A stretch of DNA of 64,000 bases, from the NCBI GenBank assembly GCA_018268415.1, contig JAFDWO010000141.1:1-64000 (forward strand). Reading direction: 5' to 3'. Source of the DNA: Actinomycetota bacterium. Lineage in GTDB: Bacteria > Actinomycetota > Thermoleophilia > Solirubrobacterales > 70-9. The notes under the pieces were generated by a model that was not told the DNA's origin, made no database searches, and saw only the letters and a list, made by a program, of their open reading frames with translations. A program made the translations under genes and the position numbers. This document shows positions 49,529 to 57,547 of the stretch, in pieces (within the stretch, counting starts at the first letter, position 1; each line of letters starts with the position of its first letter).

Positions 49529-50740
49529 CTAGGCGGCAAGGGCTTCCAGGCGGTCGGCGGCGGTGGCGACGCCGCCCGTCGCCTCGAATCCGGCCTTGAT
49601 GCCGGCCGCGCCCGCGCGACAGGTGAGCGCCTGGTCGACCGCCGTGGCGAGGCGGGTGGGGGAGAGGCGGCGGCGGCCGACCCGGGTGCCGGCGTCGGCC
49701 TCGACCACGTGGGCGGCGACGTCGAGCTGGTCGCGACCCCAGGGCACGACGCAGACCGGCACGCCGAAGGCCAGTGCCTTCTGGGTGATGCCCATGCCGC
49801 CGTGGCAGACGACGACGTCGGCCTGGCGGAGGATCGGCACGTGGGGGAGGAAGCGGGCGACGAGCGCGTCACCGGGGTCGCCGAGGTCCGCCGGGTCGAC
49901 CCCGGCGGTGGTGACGACGACCCGATAGCGGTCGCGCAGGCCGGCGAGCGCGGCGGCGGCGATCGCCCCGTCGTCCTGGAACTCCGAAGAGCAGCCGACC
50001 AGGACCAGCGGCCGCTCTCCCGCCGGCAGCTCGACCGCCGTCTCCGGTGCCGGGTCCCAGAGGCTCGGCCCGACCATCACCACGCTCGCCGGCAGCTTCC
50101 GCGGATAGTCGAACGGGGTGGCGGTGTAATAGATGGTCAGCGGCGCACGGTGGCGGAATTCGGCGGCGTGGGCCAGCGGCGGCAGGCCGGCGGCGCGGCG
50201 CCCGGCGTTGTTGGCGGGCAGGCGCGAGCGGCGGTCGAACCCGGCGGCGAGGATCCCGAGAGCGCGGTCGCGCAGCGGGCCGAGCGGCGCTCCGAGGGGC
50301 CGCACCCCGAGCCCGAACGGCGTCCCGTCGGCGGCCGCTTCTTCGATCAGCGAGGGCTGGGAGACGGCCCAGCGCAGGCCTTCCCGCTCGGCCAGCGCCT
50401 TGGCGCCGAAGGTGGTCGAGTCGACCAGCACGACGTCGGGCCCGACCTCCTCGAGCGCCGCTTCGAGGTCCGGGACCTCGTGCTTCGCCCGCCGCCGCAG
50501 CGTCGCGAAGGAGCGGGCGCCGGAGGTCAGCTGCACGCGCGCCTCGTGGTCGTCGTGGACCACCGCTTCGATCCGCGGCGAGATCGGCGCCGCGGCGAGT
50601 CCGGCCGCGCGCACGCTCGCGACGCTCGCCGCGAGAGTCCGCACGTGGACCTCGGCGCCGCGCCGGTGCAGCTCCAGCAGCGGCCCCATCATCGGCGTCA
50701 GGTGCCCGCGGGCGGGGGACGTGTAGGCGAGGACCTTCAT
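49529..50740 (-). CDS. Glycosyltransferase, MGT/UGT (GT-B, family 1) type
   Basis: 403 residues. N-terminal acceptor domain starts KVLAYTSPARGHLTPMM; the C-terminal nucleotide-sugar domain has LPHVPILRQADVVVCHGGMGITQKAL, the GT1 signature with HGG, and PWGRDQLDVAAHV. It resembles macrolide or natural-product glycosyltransferases that use UDP- or dTDP-sugars. ATG 50740 overlaps the TGA of the TetR gene (ATGA), so expression is coupled to that regulator. Possible role: inactivation of a toxic acceptor (inference). Confidence 0.9.
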   Translation of the reverse strand: MKVLAYTSPARGHLTPMMGPLLELHRRGAEVHVRTLAASVASVRAAGLAAAPISPRIEAVVHDDHEARVQLTSGARSFATLRRRAKHEVPDLEAALEEVGPDVVLVDSTTFGAKALAEREGLRWAVSQPSLIEEAAADGTPFGLGVRPLGAPLGPLRDRALGILAAGFDRRSRLPANNAGRRAAGLPPLAHAAEFRHRAPLTIYYTATPFDYPRKLPASVVMVGPSLWDPAPETAVELPAGERPLVLVGCSSEFQDDGAIAAAALAGLRDRYRVVVTTAGVDPADLGDPGDALVARFLPHVPILRQADVVVCHGGMGITQKALAFGVPVCVVPWGRDQLDVAAHVVEADAGTRVGRRRLSPTRLATAVDQALTCRAGAAGIKAGFEATGGVATAADRLEALAA

Positions 50741-51330
50741 CGGCGCGCACCCGTGCTGCGCGCCGCCTCGACCAGGGCGCGCATCGCCTCGCGCGTCGCC
50801 TCCCGTCCCAACCCTTCGCGCCGGCGCAACAGGTGCCAGACGTAGACGTCGGTGGCGGTCGCGAGCGCGGCGCGACGCTCGCGGCGCTCCCCCCTGGGGA
50901 GGCCGTCGAGGTCCGGGGCGAAGACCTCCTCGACCCACTCGTGGTGCGATTTGGTGCCGAGCTCGGTGACCCGGCGCACTACCGGCAGCCGGTCGGCGAG
51001 GGCGAGCCAGCGCATCACTTCGTCGCCCATCACCTCGTAGTGGGTGGCGATCGCGCGCACGGCGCCCTCGACGTCGCCGGGCTCGGCGCGACGGGTCGCC
51101 TGGGTGGCCTCGACGCCGGCCGCGATCGCCGCCTCGAGGAGCCCCTCCTTGGAGCCGAACTGGCGGATCACCGTGCGCGTACTGACGCCGGCGCGGGCGG
51201 CGACCGCCTCGAGCGAAGGGTCGAGCTGCGGGTCGGCGCGGAAGACCTCCTGGGCGGCGTCGAGGATCGCCTCGCGCGTCCGCTCGGTCGTGTCGGCACG
51301 CCGCGTCTGTCGATAGGTGCGCGCGGTCAT
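50737..51330 (-). CDS. TetR-family transcriptional regulator
   Basis: 197 residues. N-terminal HTH: TREAILDAAQEVFRADP, then RAGVSTRTVIRQFGSKEGLL. The ligand domain is all-helical and not diagnostic. It is the first gene of a two-gene unit with a glycosyltransferase. The start codon lies inside a 39-bp palindrome (51324-51362), and no ribosome site is present, so the mRNA is probably leaderless and autorepressed. Confidence 0.92.
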   Translation of the reverse strand: MTARTYRQTRRADTTERTREAILDAAQEVFRADPQLDPSLEAVAARAGVSTRTVIRQFGSKEGLLEAAIAAGVEATQATRRAEPGDVEGAVRAIATHYEVMGDEVMRWLALADRLPVVRRVTELGTKSHHEWVEEVFAPDLDGLPRGERRERRAALATATDVYVWHLLRRREGLGREATREAMRALVEAARSTGARR

Positions 51331-51362
51331 TTCGCGTCACTATACGTGACGCGAAATGACCG
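51324..51362. promoter_or_regulatory. 17-5-17 perfect palindrome over the tetR start
   Basis: CGGTCATTTCGCGTCAC (51324-51340) and its reverse complement (51346-51362) flank TATAC. It contains the tetR ATG (51328-51330) and a TATAGT -10-like box (minus strand, 51344-51339) eight bases before it. A TetR dimer here would block its own promoter. Confidence 0.75.
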
Positions 51363-51371
51363 ACGTCGGCG

Positions 51372-51584
51372 CTACGCCGCGGTGGGGCGCTCCGCGTCCC
51401 CCGTCGTCGCCGGGCGGAGCATCGCGCGGTGCTCGGCGACCTGGGCATCGCGGACCGCCCAGCGCAGCCGCTCGACCAGCTGGGCACCCGCGTGGCCTTC
51501 AAGGTGGATCGAGGCCACGTTCTCGCTGTAGATCACCTCGCCGTCGGCTTCCGACGACTCGGTCAGGACCAAAATCTGCGCCAT
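51372..51584 (-). CDS. Small conserved-looking protein, unknown function
   Basis: 70 residues. Begins MAQILVLTESSEADGEVIYS and continues with IHLEGHAGAQLVERLRWAVR; a compact alpha/beta module. AGGAG lies before the ATG at good distance, supporting the start. The C-terminal 20 residues are Ala/Thr/Arg-rich. I recognise no family. Located just behind the TetR control region, reading the same way as the next gene to the right. Confidence 0.7.
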   Translation of the reverse strand: MAQILVLTESSEADGEVIYSENVASIHLEGHAGAQLVERLRWAVRDAQVAEHRAMLRPATTGDAERPTAA

Positions 51585-51667
51585 CGCCTTCTCCTCTCGT
51601 TGTCGTCGTGAGGAGGGTGGCGCCGAAACCTTGAGCGGAAGTGAAACGACGGTAAAAACTGCGCCTT

Positions 51668-52246
51668 TCAGCGCACGCGGATGTGGACGCGGGCGCCGGG
51701 CCCGGCCCAGGTGGAGGGCGTGGGGGTCTGCGCGACCACCCGCAGCGGCTCGTGGGCACCGTGCGCTCGGCGCACCTTGCCCACCTTGCAGCCCGCCGCG
51801 ACGATCTCCCGTCGCGCCCGCTTCACCGTGTCGTGCTTCAACCGCGGCACGTGGCAGCCGACGAAGGTGAAGGTCGCGTTGCTGGTCGCCGCGCCCCCCG
51901 AGGCGGCGACGTGGATGCGGACCCCGCCGCCTCGCGGCACCGGCGGCGTCACCGCGTCGATCACGTTGGCGGACCGGACTTCGAACGATTGGGCCTTGTG
52001 GCCGCCGAACGAGACCCCGCTCACTTCGCTGAAGCCACCGCCGCTGATGTGGACGACGGTGCCGCCGCGGATCGTCCCCTGGTGCGGGGAGAAGCCGACG
52101 ATCGCCGGGCCGGCGCCGCTGTTCCCGCCCCCGCCGGGCGCGTCGCCCAGTGCCGACACGGCGGCGATCGAGGAAATCGGCAGCAGCGCCGCCACCACCG
52201 TCAGGGTGGCGATCAAGGCACGCCGGCCGGGTCTGCGCCAAGGCAT
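51668..52246 (-). CDS. Secreted protein with IPT/TIG domain and PASTA-like tail
   Basis: 192 residues. Signal peptide (ALIATLTVVAALLPISSIAAVSA), then a TIG fold (PAIVGFSPHQGTIRGGTVVH, ISGGGFSEV, ATSNATFTFV), then a PASTA-like C-terminus (CHVPRLKHDTVKRARREI...GCKVGKV, ending in VHIRVR). Both domains are common in extracellular or cell-wall proteins. It may bind polysaccharide or peptidoglycan. Confidence 0.85.
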   Translation of the reverse strand: MPWRRPGRRALIATLTVVAALLPISSIAAVSALGDAPGGGGNSGAGPAIVGFSPHQGTIRGGTVVHISGGGFSEVSGVSFGGHKAQSFEVRSANVIDAVTPPVPRGGGVRIHVAASGGAATSNATFTFVGCHVPRLKHDTVKRARREIVAAGCKVGKVRRAHGAHEPLRVVAQTPTPSTWAGPGARVHIRVR

Positions 52247-52338
52247 CTTCCCTATTAACCCACTCCGGCCCGAGCCGATGCGCTCCGGCGCGCCCGCCGG
52301 TCCTCAGCTTGCGTGGTGAGCCCGCTCGGTCCGGCCGC

Positions 52339-52581
52339 TCAGGTGTAGACCGGGCCGCCGCACTCGACCAGCGTGCCGTCGCCGCCCGCGTCTTCGACGT
52401 CCTTGCGGGCGCGTTCCACCGCGTCGTCGCAGTTGTCGGCCTGCACCCGCAGGTGGTGGCGGCGACGCATCGTGCCTTCCTCGTCGGCGGCCCCTTGGAC
52501 GAAGTAGACGCCGGACTCGGTCAGGTTCTCGATCGTGCGCTTGGTGAACTCGGCGCGAACGGTGACGTTGTAGAGAGCCAC
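52339..52581 (-). CDS. Small conserved-looking cytoplasmic protein
   Basis: 80 residues: ALYNVTVRAEFTKRTIENLT, RRRHHLRVQADNCDDAVERA, and a Gly-rich end. The alternating strand-helix pattern suggests a small alpha/beta fold. GTG start at 52581 with AGAGG directly before it, so the ribosome site is poor. Codon use is normal for the genome. Family unknown. It may be in one unit with the HD-domain gene upstream. Confidence 0.7.
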   Translation of the reverse strand: MALYNVTVRAEFTKRTIENLTESGVYFVQGAADEEGTMRRRHHLRVQADNCDDAVERARKDVEDAGGDGTLVECGGPVYT

Positions 52582-52609
52582 CCTCTGATCCTATGCCTCG
52601 CGGGCGGCG

Positions 52610-53194
52610 TCAGGCGGCCGGTGCGGTGTCGCCGGCCAGGCCGAGCTCCTCGGCGCGCGGTTCGAGCGCCGCGATCACGAAGGCGAGGTGCGCGTCGAAA
52701 TCCTCGCCCAGCTCCGCGGCCCCGAGCCGCATGTCGTCGCGGCTCACGGCGGCGGCGAAGCTCGGCTGCTTCATCTTCTTCTTCACCGACTTCGGGGTCA
52801 TGCCGGCGATCCCGGTCGGGCGGACGAGGGCGACGGCGGCGATGAAGCCCGACAGCTCGTCGACGGCGAAGAGCGCCTTCGACATCCGCGTCTCCCGCGG
52901 CACCCCGAGGTAGGGCGCGTGTCCGGCAACCGCCTCGATCAGCTCCGGCGGATATCCCCGCTCCGCGAAGAGCGCCAGGGCGACGCGCGGGTGTCCGGTC
53001 TCCAGATCCGGGTGCTTCTCGTAGTCGAGGTCGTGGAGGATGCCGGTCGCCGCCCACAGCTCGGCGTCCTCGCCGTAGCGCTCCGCATAGGCGCGCATCG
53101 CCGCTTCGACCCCGAGCACGTGCCGGCGCAGGGACTCGGACTCGGTCCACTCGCAGAACAGCTCCCAGGCTTCGTCGCGACTCGGCGCGGGCAT
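52610..53194 (-). CDS. HD-domain hydrolase
   Basis: 194 residues. The HD metal motif is formed by His in RRHVLGVEAAMRAYA, HD in TGILHDLDYEKHP, and His/Asp further on (AGHAPYLG, AVDELSG). The motif order and helical pattern are those of predicted HDIG-type phosphohydrolases of nucleotides. ATG 53194 starts MPAPSRDEAWELF; upstream extensions lack support. Substrate unknown. Confidence 0.87.
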   Translation of the reverse strand: MPAPSRDEAWELFCEWTESESLRRHVLGVEAAMRAYAERYGEDAELWAATGILHDLDYEKHPDLETGHPRVALALFAERGYPPELIEAVAGHAPYLGVPRETRMSKALFAVDELSGFIAAVALVRPTGIAGMTPKSVKKKMKQPSFAAAVSRDDMRLGAAELGEDFDAHLAFVIAALEPRAEELGLAGDTAPAA

Positions 53195-53244
53195 CGCCAC
53201 CAGGCTAAAGGACCCGACGACCGGCGTTTGCGAGGATGCCGGGG

Positions 53245-53544
53245 ATGGCGACGCCACCCACCGCACCCGTGGTCGCGACCGGCCTCATCGGCGGTTTCGC
53301 GATCGCCCGCGCCGGCGGCCGACGCGAGCTCGGCGGCCTCTTCCTCGCCGCCTGCGGTGGCTGGTCGGCACGCCAATGGAACCGGGCAGGCGGCTCCGGC
53401 CTGGCGGTCGGCCTCGGCCTCACCTACGCCGGCGCCTTCGGCATCTCCCACCCCCTGGCGAAACGGATCGGCGCCTGGCCCTCGGTCCTGGCCGTGACCG
53501 CGGTCGCATCGGCCGCCGCCGCCCTCGCCGACCGCCGCCAGTAA
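53245..53544 (+). CDS. Small membrane protein
   Basis: 99 residues, at least three hydrophobic segments (VVATGLIGGFAIARA, LGGLFLAACGGW, and VLAVTAVASAAAAL). ATG 53245 lies nine bases after GAGG; an ATG nine bases upstream has the same GAGG too close. Diverges from the HD-domain gene, with about 50 bases between starts. Function not known. Confidence 0.65.
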   Translation: MATPPTAPVVATGLIGGFAIARAGGRRELGGLFLAACGGWSARQWNRAGGSGLAVGLGLTYAGAFGISHPLAKRIGAWPSVLAVTAVASAAAALADRRQ

Positions 53545-53567
53545 ATCCCACCCGCCGAGACCCCGGT

Positions 53568-53616
53568 GTTGATGGGCCGAAAACTCAAGACATGGTTGAG
53601 TTTTCGGCCCATCAAC
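53568..53616. terminator. Hairpin terminator, GGGCCGAAAACTC family copy 4
   Basis: Perfect 21-bp stem (53568-53588 with 53596-53616) with loop GACATGG, 24 bases after the membrane-protein stop. Stem and loop resemble the copy at 30216-30270. Confidence 0.75.
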
Positions 53617-53810
53617 GTGGGGGTGTGACGGGAAGCCGGCCGGCGCCGCGAGCTGTGCGCGGCGGAAGCCGTCGCCGCGCGGCCGCCGGATCACAGAGAG
53701 AACCGTGTCCGGGGCGAAGGCGTGGGAGAGACGTCAGGGTCCCGTGCGCATCGCAGGCCCCGTGACGGGCCGACCTGCACGGGTCACGGGGCGGGGGGCC
53801 CATCCCCCTT

Positions 53811-53853
53811 CCGCTGTTCCTTATGGTCCTGTGGGGACCATAAGGAACAGCGG
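53811..53853. repeat. 19-bp hairpin, GCTGTTCCTTATG family
   Basis: CCGCTGTTCCTTATGGTCC (53811-53829) pairs perfectly with 53835-53853 around TGTGG. A related hairpin with GCTGTTCCTTATG lies at 61364-61402. Confidence 0.7.
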
Positions 53854-53905
53854 GGCGATACCGAGGACGGCATCCGTGCGCGTTCCGTGACGGCCGGGAT
53901 CGCCC

Positions 53906-53945
53906 CGCACGACTTTGGGGCCCTCAGGGGGACAAAAGTCGTGCG
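53906..53945. repeat. 11-bp hairpin
   Basis: CGCACGACTTT (53906-53916) pairs with AAAGTCGTGCG (53935-53945) across an 18-nt loop containing GGGGCCCTCAGGGGG. Role unknown; possible terminator for the small gene at 54010, which reads towards it. Confidence 0.5.
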
Positions 53946-54009
53946 GCGTGTCGGGGCGGCGCTTCCGTCCCTCGTCTCTTCGGGCGCCGGTGGGCAGCCC
54001 ACCGATCGA

Positions 54010-54153
54010 TCAGCCCCGCTCCCGCCACCATCGAACGATCGCGGGCCAGAAGCGGATCAGGAGGATCGCGGCGACGATGGCGACCAGGACGATGACGCCG
54101 GCGCCGCGCAGGGCCTGGTGGAAGAGGAGGCGTTGTCCGAGGGCCGGGGGCAC
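54010..54153 (-). CDS. Single-pass small membrane protein, 47 residues
   Basis: GTG 54153 to TGA 54010 reads [19 protein letters not shown], then a hydrophobic helix [17 protein letters not shown] and a basic end (RWWRERG). Third codon positions are G/C as in real genes of this DNA, and the charge pattern is that of a one-helix membrane protein. No ribosome site is visible. It starts 57 bases from the divergent gene at 54211. Confidence 0.5.
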   Translation of the reverse strand: MPPALGQRLLFHQALRGAGVIVLVAIVAAILLIRFWPAIVRWWRERG

Positions 54154-54210
54154 TCATCGATCGTAGGTCGTCGAAAGTGCCGGCCGAGCGGTCCGATATC
54201 CGTCCCTGGC

Positions 54211-55170
54211 GTGAAAGAGCACGTGCTCGGCGCCAGCGACCGCGCCGCCCTGCAGAGCCTGATCCCGCTCGCCAGCGGGCTCGGCGCCGGGACGATCTTC
54301 GGCCTCTTCTTCGTCGGCAGGCGCCGCGCCGGCTTCGCCGTCCTCGAATCGATCGCGATCGTCGCCGTGCTGGTCTCGGTCGCGACCACCGCCTACTACG
54401 CGATCTCCCTCCTCCACCGCGACGCCGCGATCACCAATCAGGAACTGGTCGAGACCGCCGTCCCGCTCCTCGTCGCCGCCGTCCTGCTGATCCTGATGAG
54501 CATCGTGGCCCGGCTGCGGGGGACGACCCAGCGGGTCGCGGTGCTGCTGCCGCTGGTTCTGGTCGCGGTGATCGCCACGATCGAGCTGGCCGGCTCCGGC
54601 GTGGCGGTCGAGCCGACCGCGGCGCCGGTCGTCGCCCTCGTCGTCCTCGCGGCGGGAGCGGCCTTCGGCGCTCTCGGGACGGTGATCGACGGGCGGGCGC
54701 GCCGCGCGCTGCGGCGCGCCGAGCACGATCGGCTCGCCTTGCTCACGAGCCGCGGGTACGTCATGGCCGAGGGCCGACTGGCGGCCGCGCTGCCGCGCCT
54801 CACGGGTGAGGACGCGCCGCCGCCGCTCGACCTCTGGCGCCGCGACGGCCGCTCCTTCGTCGACGGTCCCGGCGCGCTGCGCCTACGGGACGCGGTCGAC
54901 CGGCGCTGGCAATCGCTGGCCGAGGGCGATGCGCGCGGGCCGCTGGTCGGCGACGGCACCGGCGCCCCGCCCGACCCCGACGAGGAGGGCGGACGTCGCG
55001 GGCCCATCGTCCTGCTCGAGGTCGAAGCCGTGGGCGGCCCCCGCCGCGCCGCCGCGCCGGCCGAAGTGCGGCTGGCGACCCTGCGCCCCGGTGCCGAGCC
55101 GCCCCGTCACACGGCGACCCGGGCCGTCAACAGCGACGGCCTCTTCGACGTCACGGACCTCGTCGCCTGA
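54211..55170 (+). CDS. Membrane protein of unknown family
   Basis: 319 residues. Four hydrophobic segments lie in the first 160 residues (PLASGLGAGTIFGLFFVG, SIAIVAVLVSVATTAYYAIS, LLVAAVLLILMSIVARL, VAVLLPLVLVAVIATIEL), with a fifth around VVALVVLAAGAAFGALG. The C-terminal half is soluble (DLWRRDGRSFVDGPGALRLRD) and rich in Gly/Pro/Asp. GTG 54211 lacks a ribosome site. Ends 20 bases inside the convergent TetR gene. No family recognised. Confidence 0.7.
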   Translation: MKEHVLGASDRAALQSLIPLASGLGAGTIFGLFFVGRRRAGFAVLESIAIVAVLVSVATTAYYAISLLHRDAAITNQELVETAVPLLVAAVLLILMSIVARLRGTTQRVAVLLPLVLVAVIATIELAGSGVAVEPTAAPVVALVVLAAGAAFGALGTVIDGRARRALRRAEHDRLALLTSRGYVMAEGRLAAALPRLTGEDAPPPLDLWRRDGRSFVDGPGALRLRDAVDRRWQSLAEGDARGPLVGDGTGAPPDPDEEGGRRGPIVLLEVEAVGGPRRAAAPAEVRLATLRPGAEPPRHTATRAVNSDGLFDVTDLVA

Positions 55171-55834
55171 GGACCCGCCCCCCGCCCGGACGGCCGGCCC
55201 GCAGCAGCTCGTCGGCTTCCGCCGGACTCAGCGCCGCGCCGGGCAGGGCTCCGCCGGCGTCGGCCCGCAGGCCGCCGACGACCAGGGCGAAGAAGCGCCG
55301 CCAAGGCGGCTCCGCCCGATCCTGGCCGTAGTCGGCGACGGCCGACACCATCAGCACGGTCATCACCAGGTCGCTGGACTCGACGCCGGCGCGCAGGGCC
55401 CCGGCGCGGTGGGCGCGCTCGACGAGCTCGTCGATCTTCGGTCCCAGGCGAGCCCGGGCCTCGTCGACGAACTCGAGCCCCTGTGGAGGCCTCAGCATCA
55501 GCTCCCGCAGGCCTCTGTCCCCGGCGGTGAGGGCGATCGTCTCCTCCAGGTAGGTGACGATCCCCAGCCAGGGCTCAGCGGCCGCCGCCGCGCGGTCCAT
55601 GATCGCGTCCAGGTCCGCCACCCGCTCGCGGAAGAGCGCCTCGAGCAGCTCCTCCTTGTTGGCGAAGCGGCGGTAGGCGGTGCCGACGCCGACCCCTGCC
55701 CGGGCGGCGACCTCGTCCAGGGTCGCGTCCAGTCCGGCCTCGGCGAAGACCTCCGCCGCGGCGGCCAGCAGACGGCGCCGGTTCTCCTCGGCATCGCGGC
55801 GCAGGGGCTTCTCGGTGGGTGCGTTCTCGGTCAT
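55151..55834 (-). CDS. TetR-family regulator of the adjacent MFS gene
   Basis: 227 residues. HTH: NRRRLLAAAAEVFAEAGLDA, then RAGVGVGTAYRRFANKEELL. The C-terminal domain follows the SBP-like TetR_C pattern. It diverges from the MFS exporter gene; the gap holds two identical-layout inverted repeats (55852-55913), so it most likely represses both. The last residues are Gly/Arg-rich. Confidence 0.92.
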   Translation of the reverse strand: MTENAPTEKPLRRDAEENRRRLLAAAAEVFAEAGLDATLDEVAARAGVGVGTAYRRFANKEELLEALFRERVADLDAIMDRAAAAAEPWLGIVTYLEETIALTAGDRGLRELMLRPPQGLEFVDEARARLGPKIDELVERAHRAGALRAGVESSDLVMTVLMVSAVADYGQDRAEPPWRRFFALVVGGLRADAGGALPGAALSPAEADELLRAGRPGGGRVLRRRGP

Positions 55835-55851
55835 GGCGTGAATCTACCAAG

Positions 55852-55874
55852 AAGCGGAGACACAAGCTCCGTTT
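55852..55874. promoter_or_regulatory. TetR operator candidate 1
   Basis: AAGCGGAG (55852-55859), 7 bp, CTCCGTTT (55867-55874): an 8-7-8 inverted repeat with one mismatch, 18 bases before the tetR start. The second copy lies 39 bp away, centre to centre. Confidence 0.7.
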
Positions 55875-55890
55875 CGTGCTATCTTCGTGA

Positions 55891-55913
55891 AACCGGAGGA
55901 CCTATCTCCGCTT
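55891..55913. promoter_or_regulatory. TetR operator candidate 2
   Basis: AACCGGAG (55891-55898), 7 bp, CTCCGCTT (55906-55913): same 8-7-8 layout and core CGGAG/CTCCG as operator 1, placed 27 bases before the MFS ATG. Confidence 0.7.
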
Positions 55914-55940
55914 AATCCTCGATCGAAAGTGAGCTGCAAG

Positions 55941-57407
55941 ATGAAATCCCCTGTCAACCCGGACCACCGGCGGCGCTGGTGGATCCTCGCGATCCTCGGG
56001 CTGGCCCAATTGATGGTCGTGCTCGACACGACGATCGTGAACATCGCCCTTCCCACCGCCCAGAGCGACCTCGGCTTCTCCGATTCGGCCCGGCAATGGC
56101 TGGTCACCGCCTACGCGCTCGCCTTCGGCAGCCTCCTCCTGATCGGCGGCCGGATCGGCGACATGTTCGGCCGCAAGCGCGTGATCATCGCCGCCCTCGC
56201 GGGCTTCGGCGGCGCCTCCTTCATCGGCGGTCTGGCGCCCAACTTCGAGGTGCTGGTCGGGGCTCGTGCCCTGCAGGGGGCGTTCGGCGCTCTGCTCGCC
56301 CCGGCCGCGCTCTCGTTGCTGACGACCACCTTCACCGACCCTGCGGAGCGGGGCAAAGCGTTCGGCATCTACGGCGGCATCGCGGTCGCCGGAGCGGCAA
56401 TCGGCCTGTTGCTGGGCGGGATCCTGACCGAGTACCTCTCCTGGCGCTGGTGCCTCTACGTGAACATCGGGATCGCCGTGCCCGCGATCTTCGGCGCCGT
56501 CGCCCTGCTTTCCGCCGGGCAGCGACGCAGCGGCGTGCGGCTCGACCTGCCGGGGACGGCGACCGCCTCGCTGGGGCTGCTCGCCCTCGTCTACGCCTGC
56601 GCGGAAGCGGAGAGCAGGGGCTGGGGCGACTCGCTGATCCTCGGCACCTTCGCGGCCGCGGTCGCCTTGCTTGCCGCATTCGTCTGGATCGAGCGCCGGA
56701 GCGCCCATCCGCTGCTGCCGATGCGGGTCGTCCTCGATCGCAACCGCGGTGGCTCCTTTGCCGCCGTCGGGATCGCCGGCGCGGGTGTCTTTGCCGTTCT
56801 CCTCTTTCTCACGTTCTACCTGCAGGACGCCCTCGGCTACTCGCCGATCCTCACCGGGCTCGCCTTCCTGCCGATGACGCCGATGACGATGATCAGCTCC
56901 AGCCTCGCCAGCATGAGGCTGTTGCCCAGCTTCGGCCCGCGTCCGCTGATCGTCAGCGGGATGCTGCTCTCGGCGGCGTCGATGGTCTGCTTCTCACAGC
57001 TCTCGATCGACAGCTCCTACGCGACCGCCGTGCTCCCGGGGCTGCTCCTGATCGGCGCCGGGATGGGGCTGATCTTTGCCCCGGCGCTGGCCACCGCGAC
57101 CGCCGGGGTCCGCGACGACGACGCCGGCGTCGCCTCGGCGCTGGTCAACACCACCCAGCAGATCGGCGGCTCGGTCGGGACCGCCGTGCTCAGCACCCTC
57201 TCGGTCGGCGCCGCCGGCTCCTACCTGGCGAGCCATCCCGCCGGAGCGCAGGCAGCCGCCGCGGCCTCGGTCCACGGATTCTCGGTCGCGTTCTGGTGCG
57301 CGGCGGGGATCTTCGCCGCCGGCGCGATCGTCTCGGCCCTCCTGCTGCGCGGCGGGCGCGTCGCGGTCGATCCGGGGGCCGAGCCCCTGCTGGCGCACCA
57401 GGCCTAG
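55941..57407 (+). CDS. MFS drug exporter, EmrB/QacA (DHA2) type
   Basis: 488 residues, 14 predicted helices. Motifs: LDTTIVNIALPTAQ in helix 1, GGRIGDMFGRKRV (motif A), GAAIGLLLGGILTEYLSWRW (motif C region) and a long C-terminal set. It should export hydrophobic drugs by proton antiport. ATG 55941 is chosen because it places both operators upstream; a GTG at 55887 would run through operator 2. Regulated by the divergent TetR. Confidence 0.9.
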   Translation: MKSPVNPDHRRRWWILAILGLAQLMVVLDTTIVNIALPTAQSDLGFSDSARQWLVTAYALAFGSLLLIGGRIGDMFGRKRVIIAALAGFGGASFIGGLAPNFEVLVGARALQGAFGALLAPAALSLLTTTFTDPAERGKAFGIYGGIAVAGAAIGLLLGGILTEYLSWRWCLYVNIGIAVPAIFGAVALLSAGQRRSGVRLDLPGTATASLGLLALVYACAEAESRGWGDSLILGTFAAAVALLAAFVWIERRSAHPLLPMRVVLDRNRGGSFAAVGIAGAGVFAVLLFLTFYLQDALGYSPILTGLAFLPMTPMTMISSSLASMRLLPSFGPRPLIVSGMLLSAASMVCFSQLSIDSSYATAVLPGLLLIGAGMGLIFAPALATATAGVRDDDAGVASALVNTTQQIGGSVGTAVLSTLSVGAAGSYLASHPAGAQAAAAASVHGFSVAFWCAAGIFAAGAIVSALLLRGGRVAVDPGAEPLLAHQA

Positions 57408-57547
57408 ACGGGCCGATAAGGCGGCATGAGTCGCCGCTCCGAGCGCACGTCGACGGGTGCCGGGCCCCAGGTTCGGCACCCGTTGACCGGTCGGACGCTT
57501 CGCCCCAGGGCTAAAGGTCGCGCCCGTTTTTGCCGAAGGCGGGCTTG

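Larger units (their letters stand above)
53545..54009. other. Non-coding region with hairpins
   Basis: No credible gene in 465 bp. It contains the hairpins at 53568, 53811 and 53906 described below, plus a nine-bp stem CCCCGTGAC/GTCACGGGG at 53758-53791. The base composition is like the other repeat-bearing gaps. Confidence 0.65.

Noticed and set aside
50741-51502. N-terminal extension of the glycosyltransferase
   Set aside because: This stretch is the TetR gene in another frame; the glycosyltransferase starts at ATG 50740 with the typical GT-B beginning.
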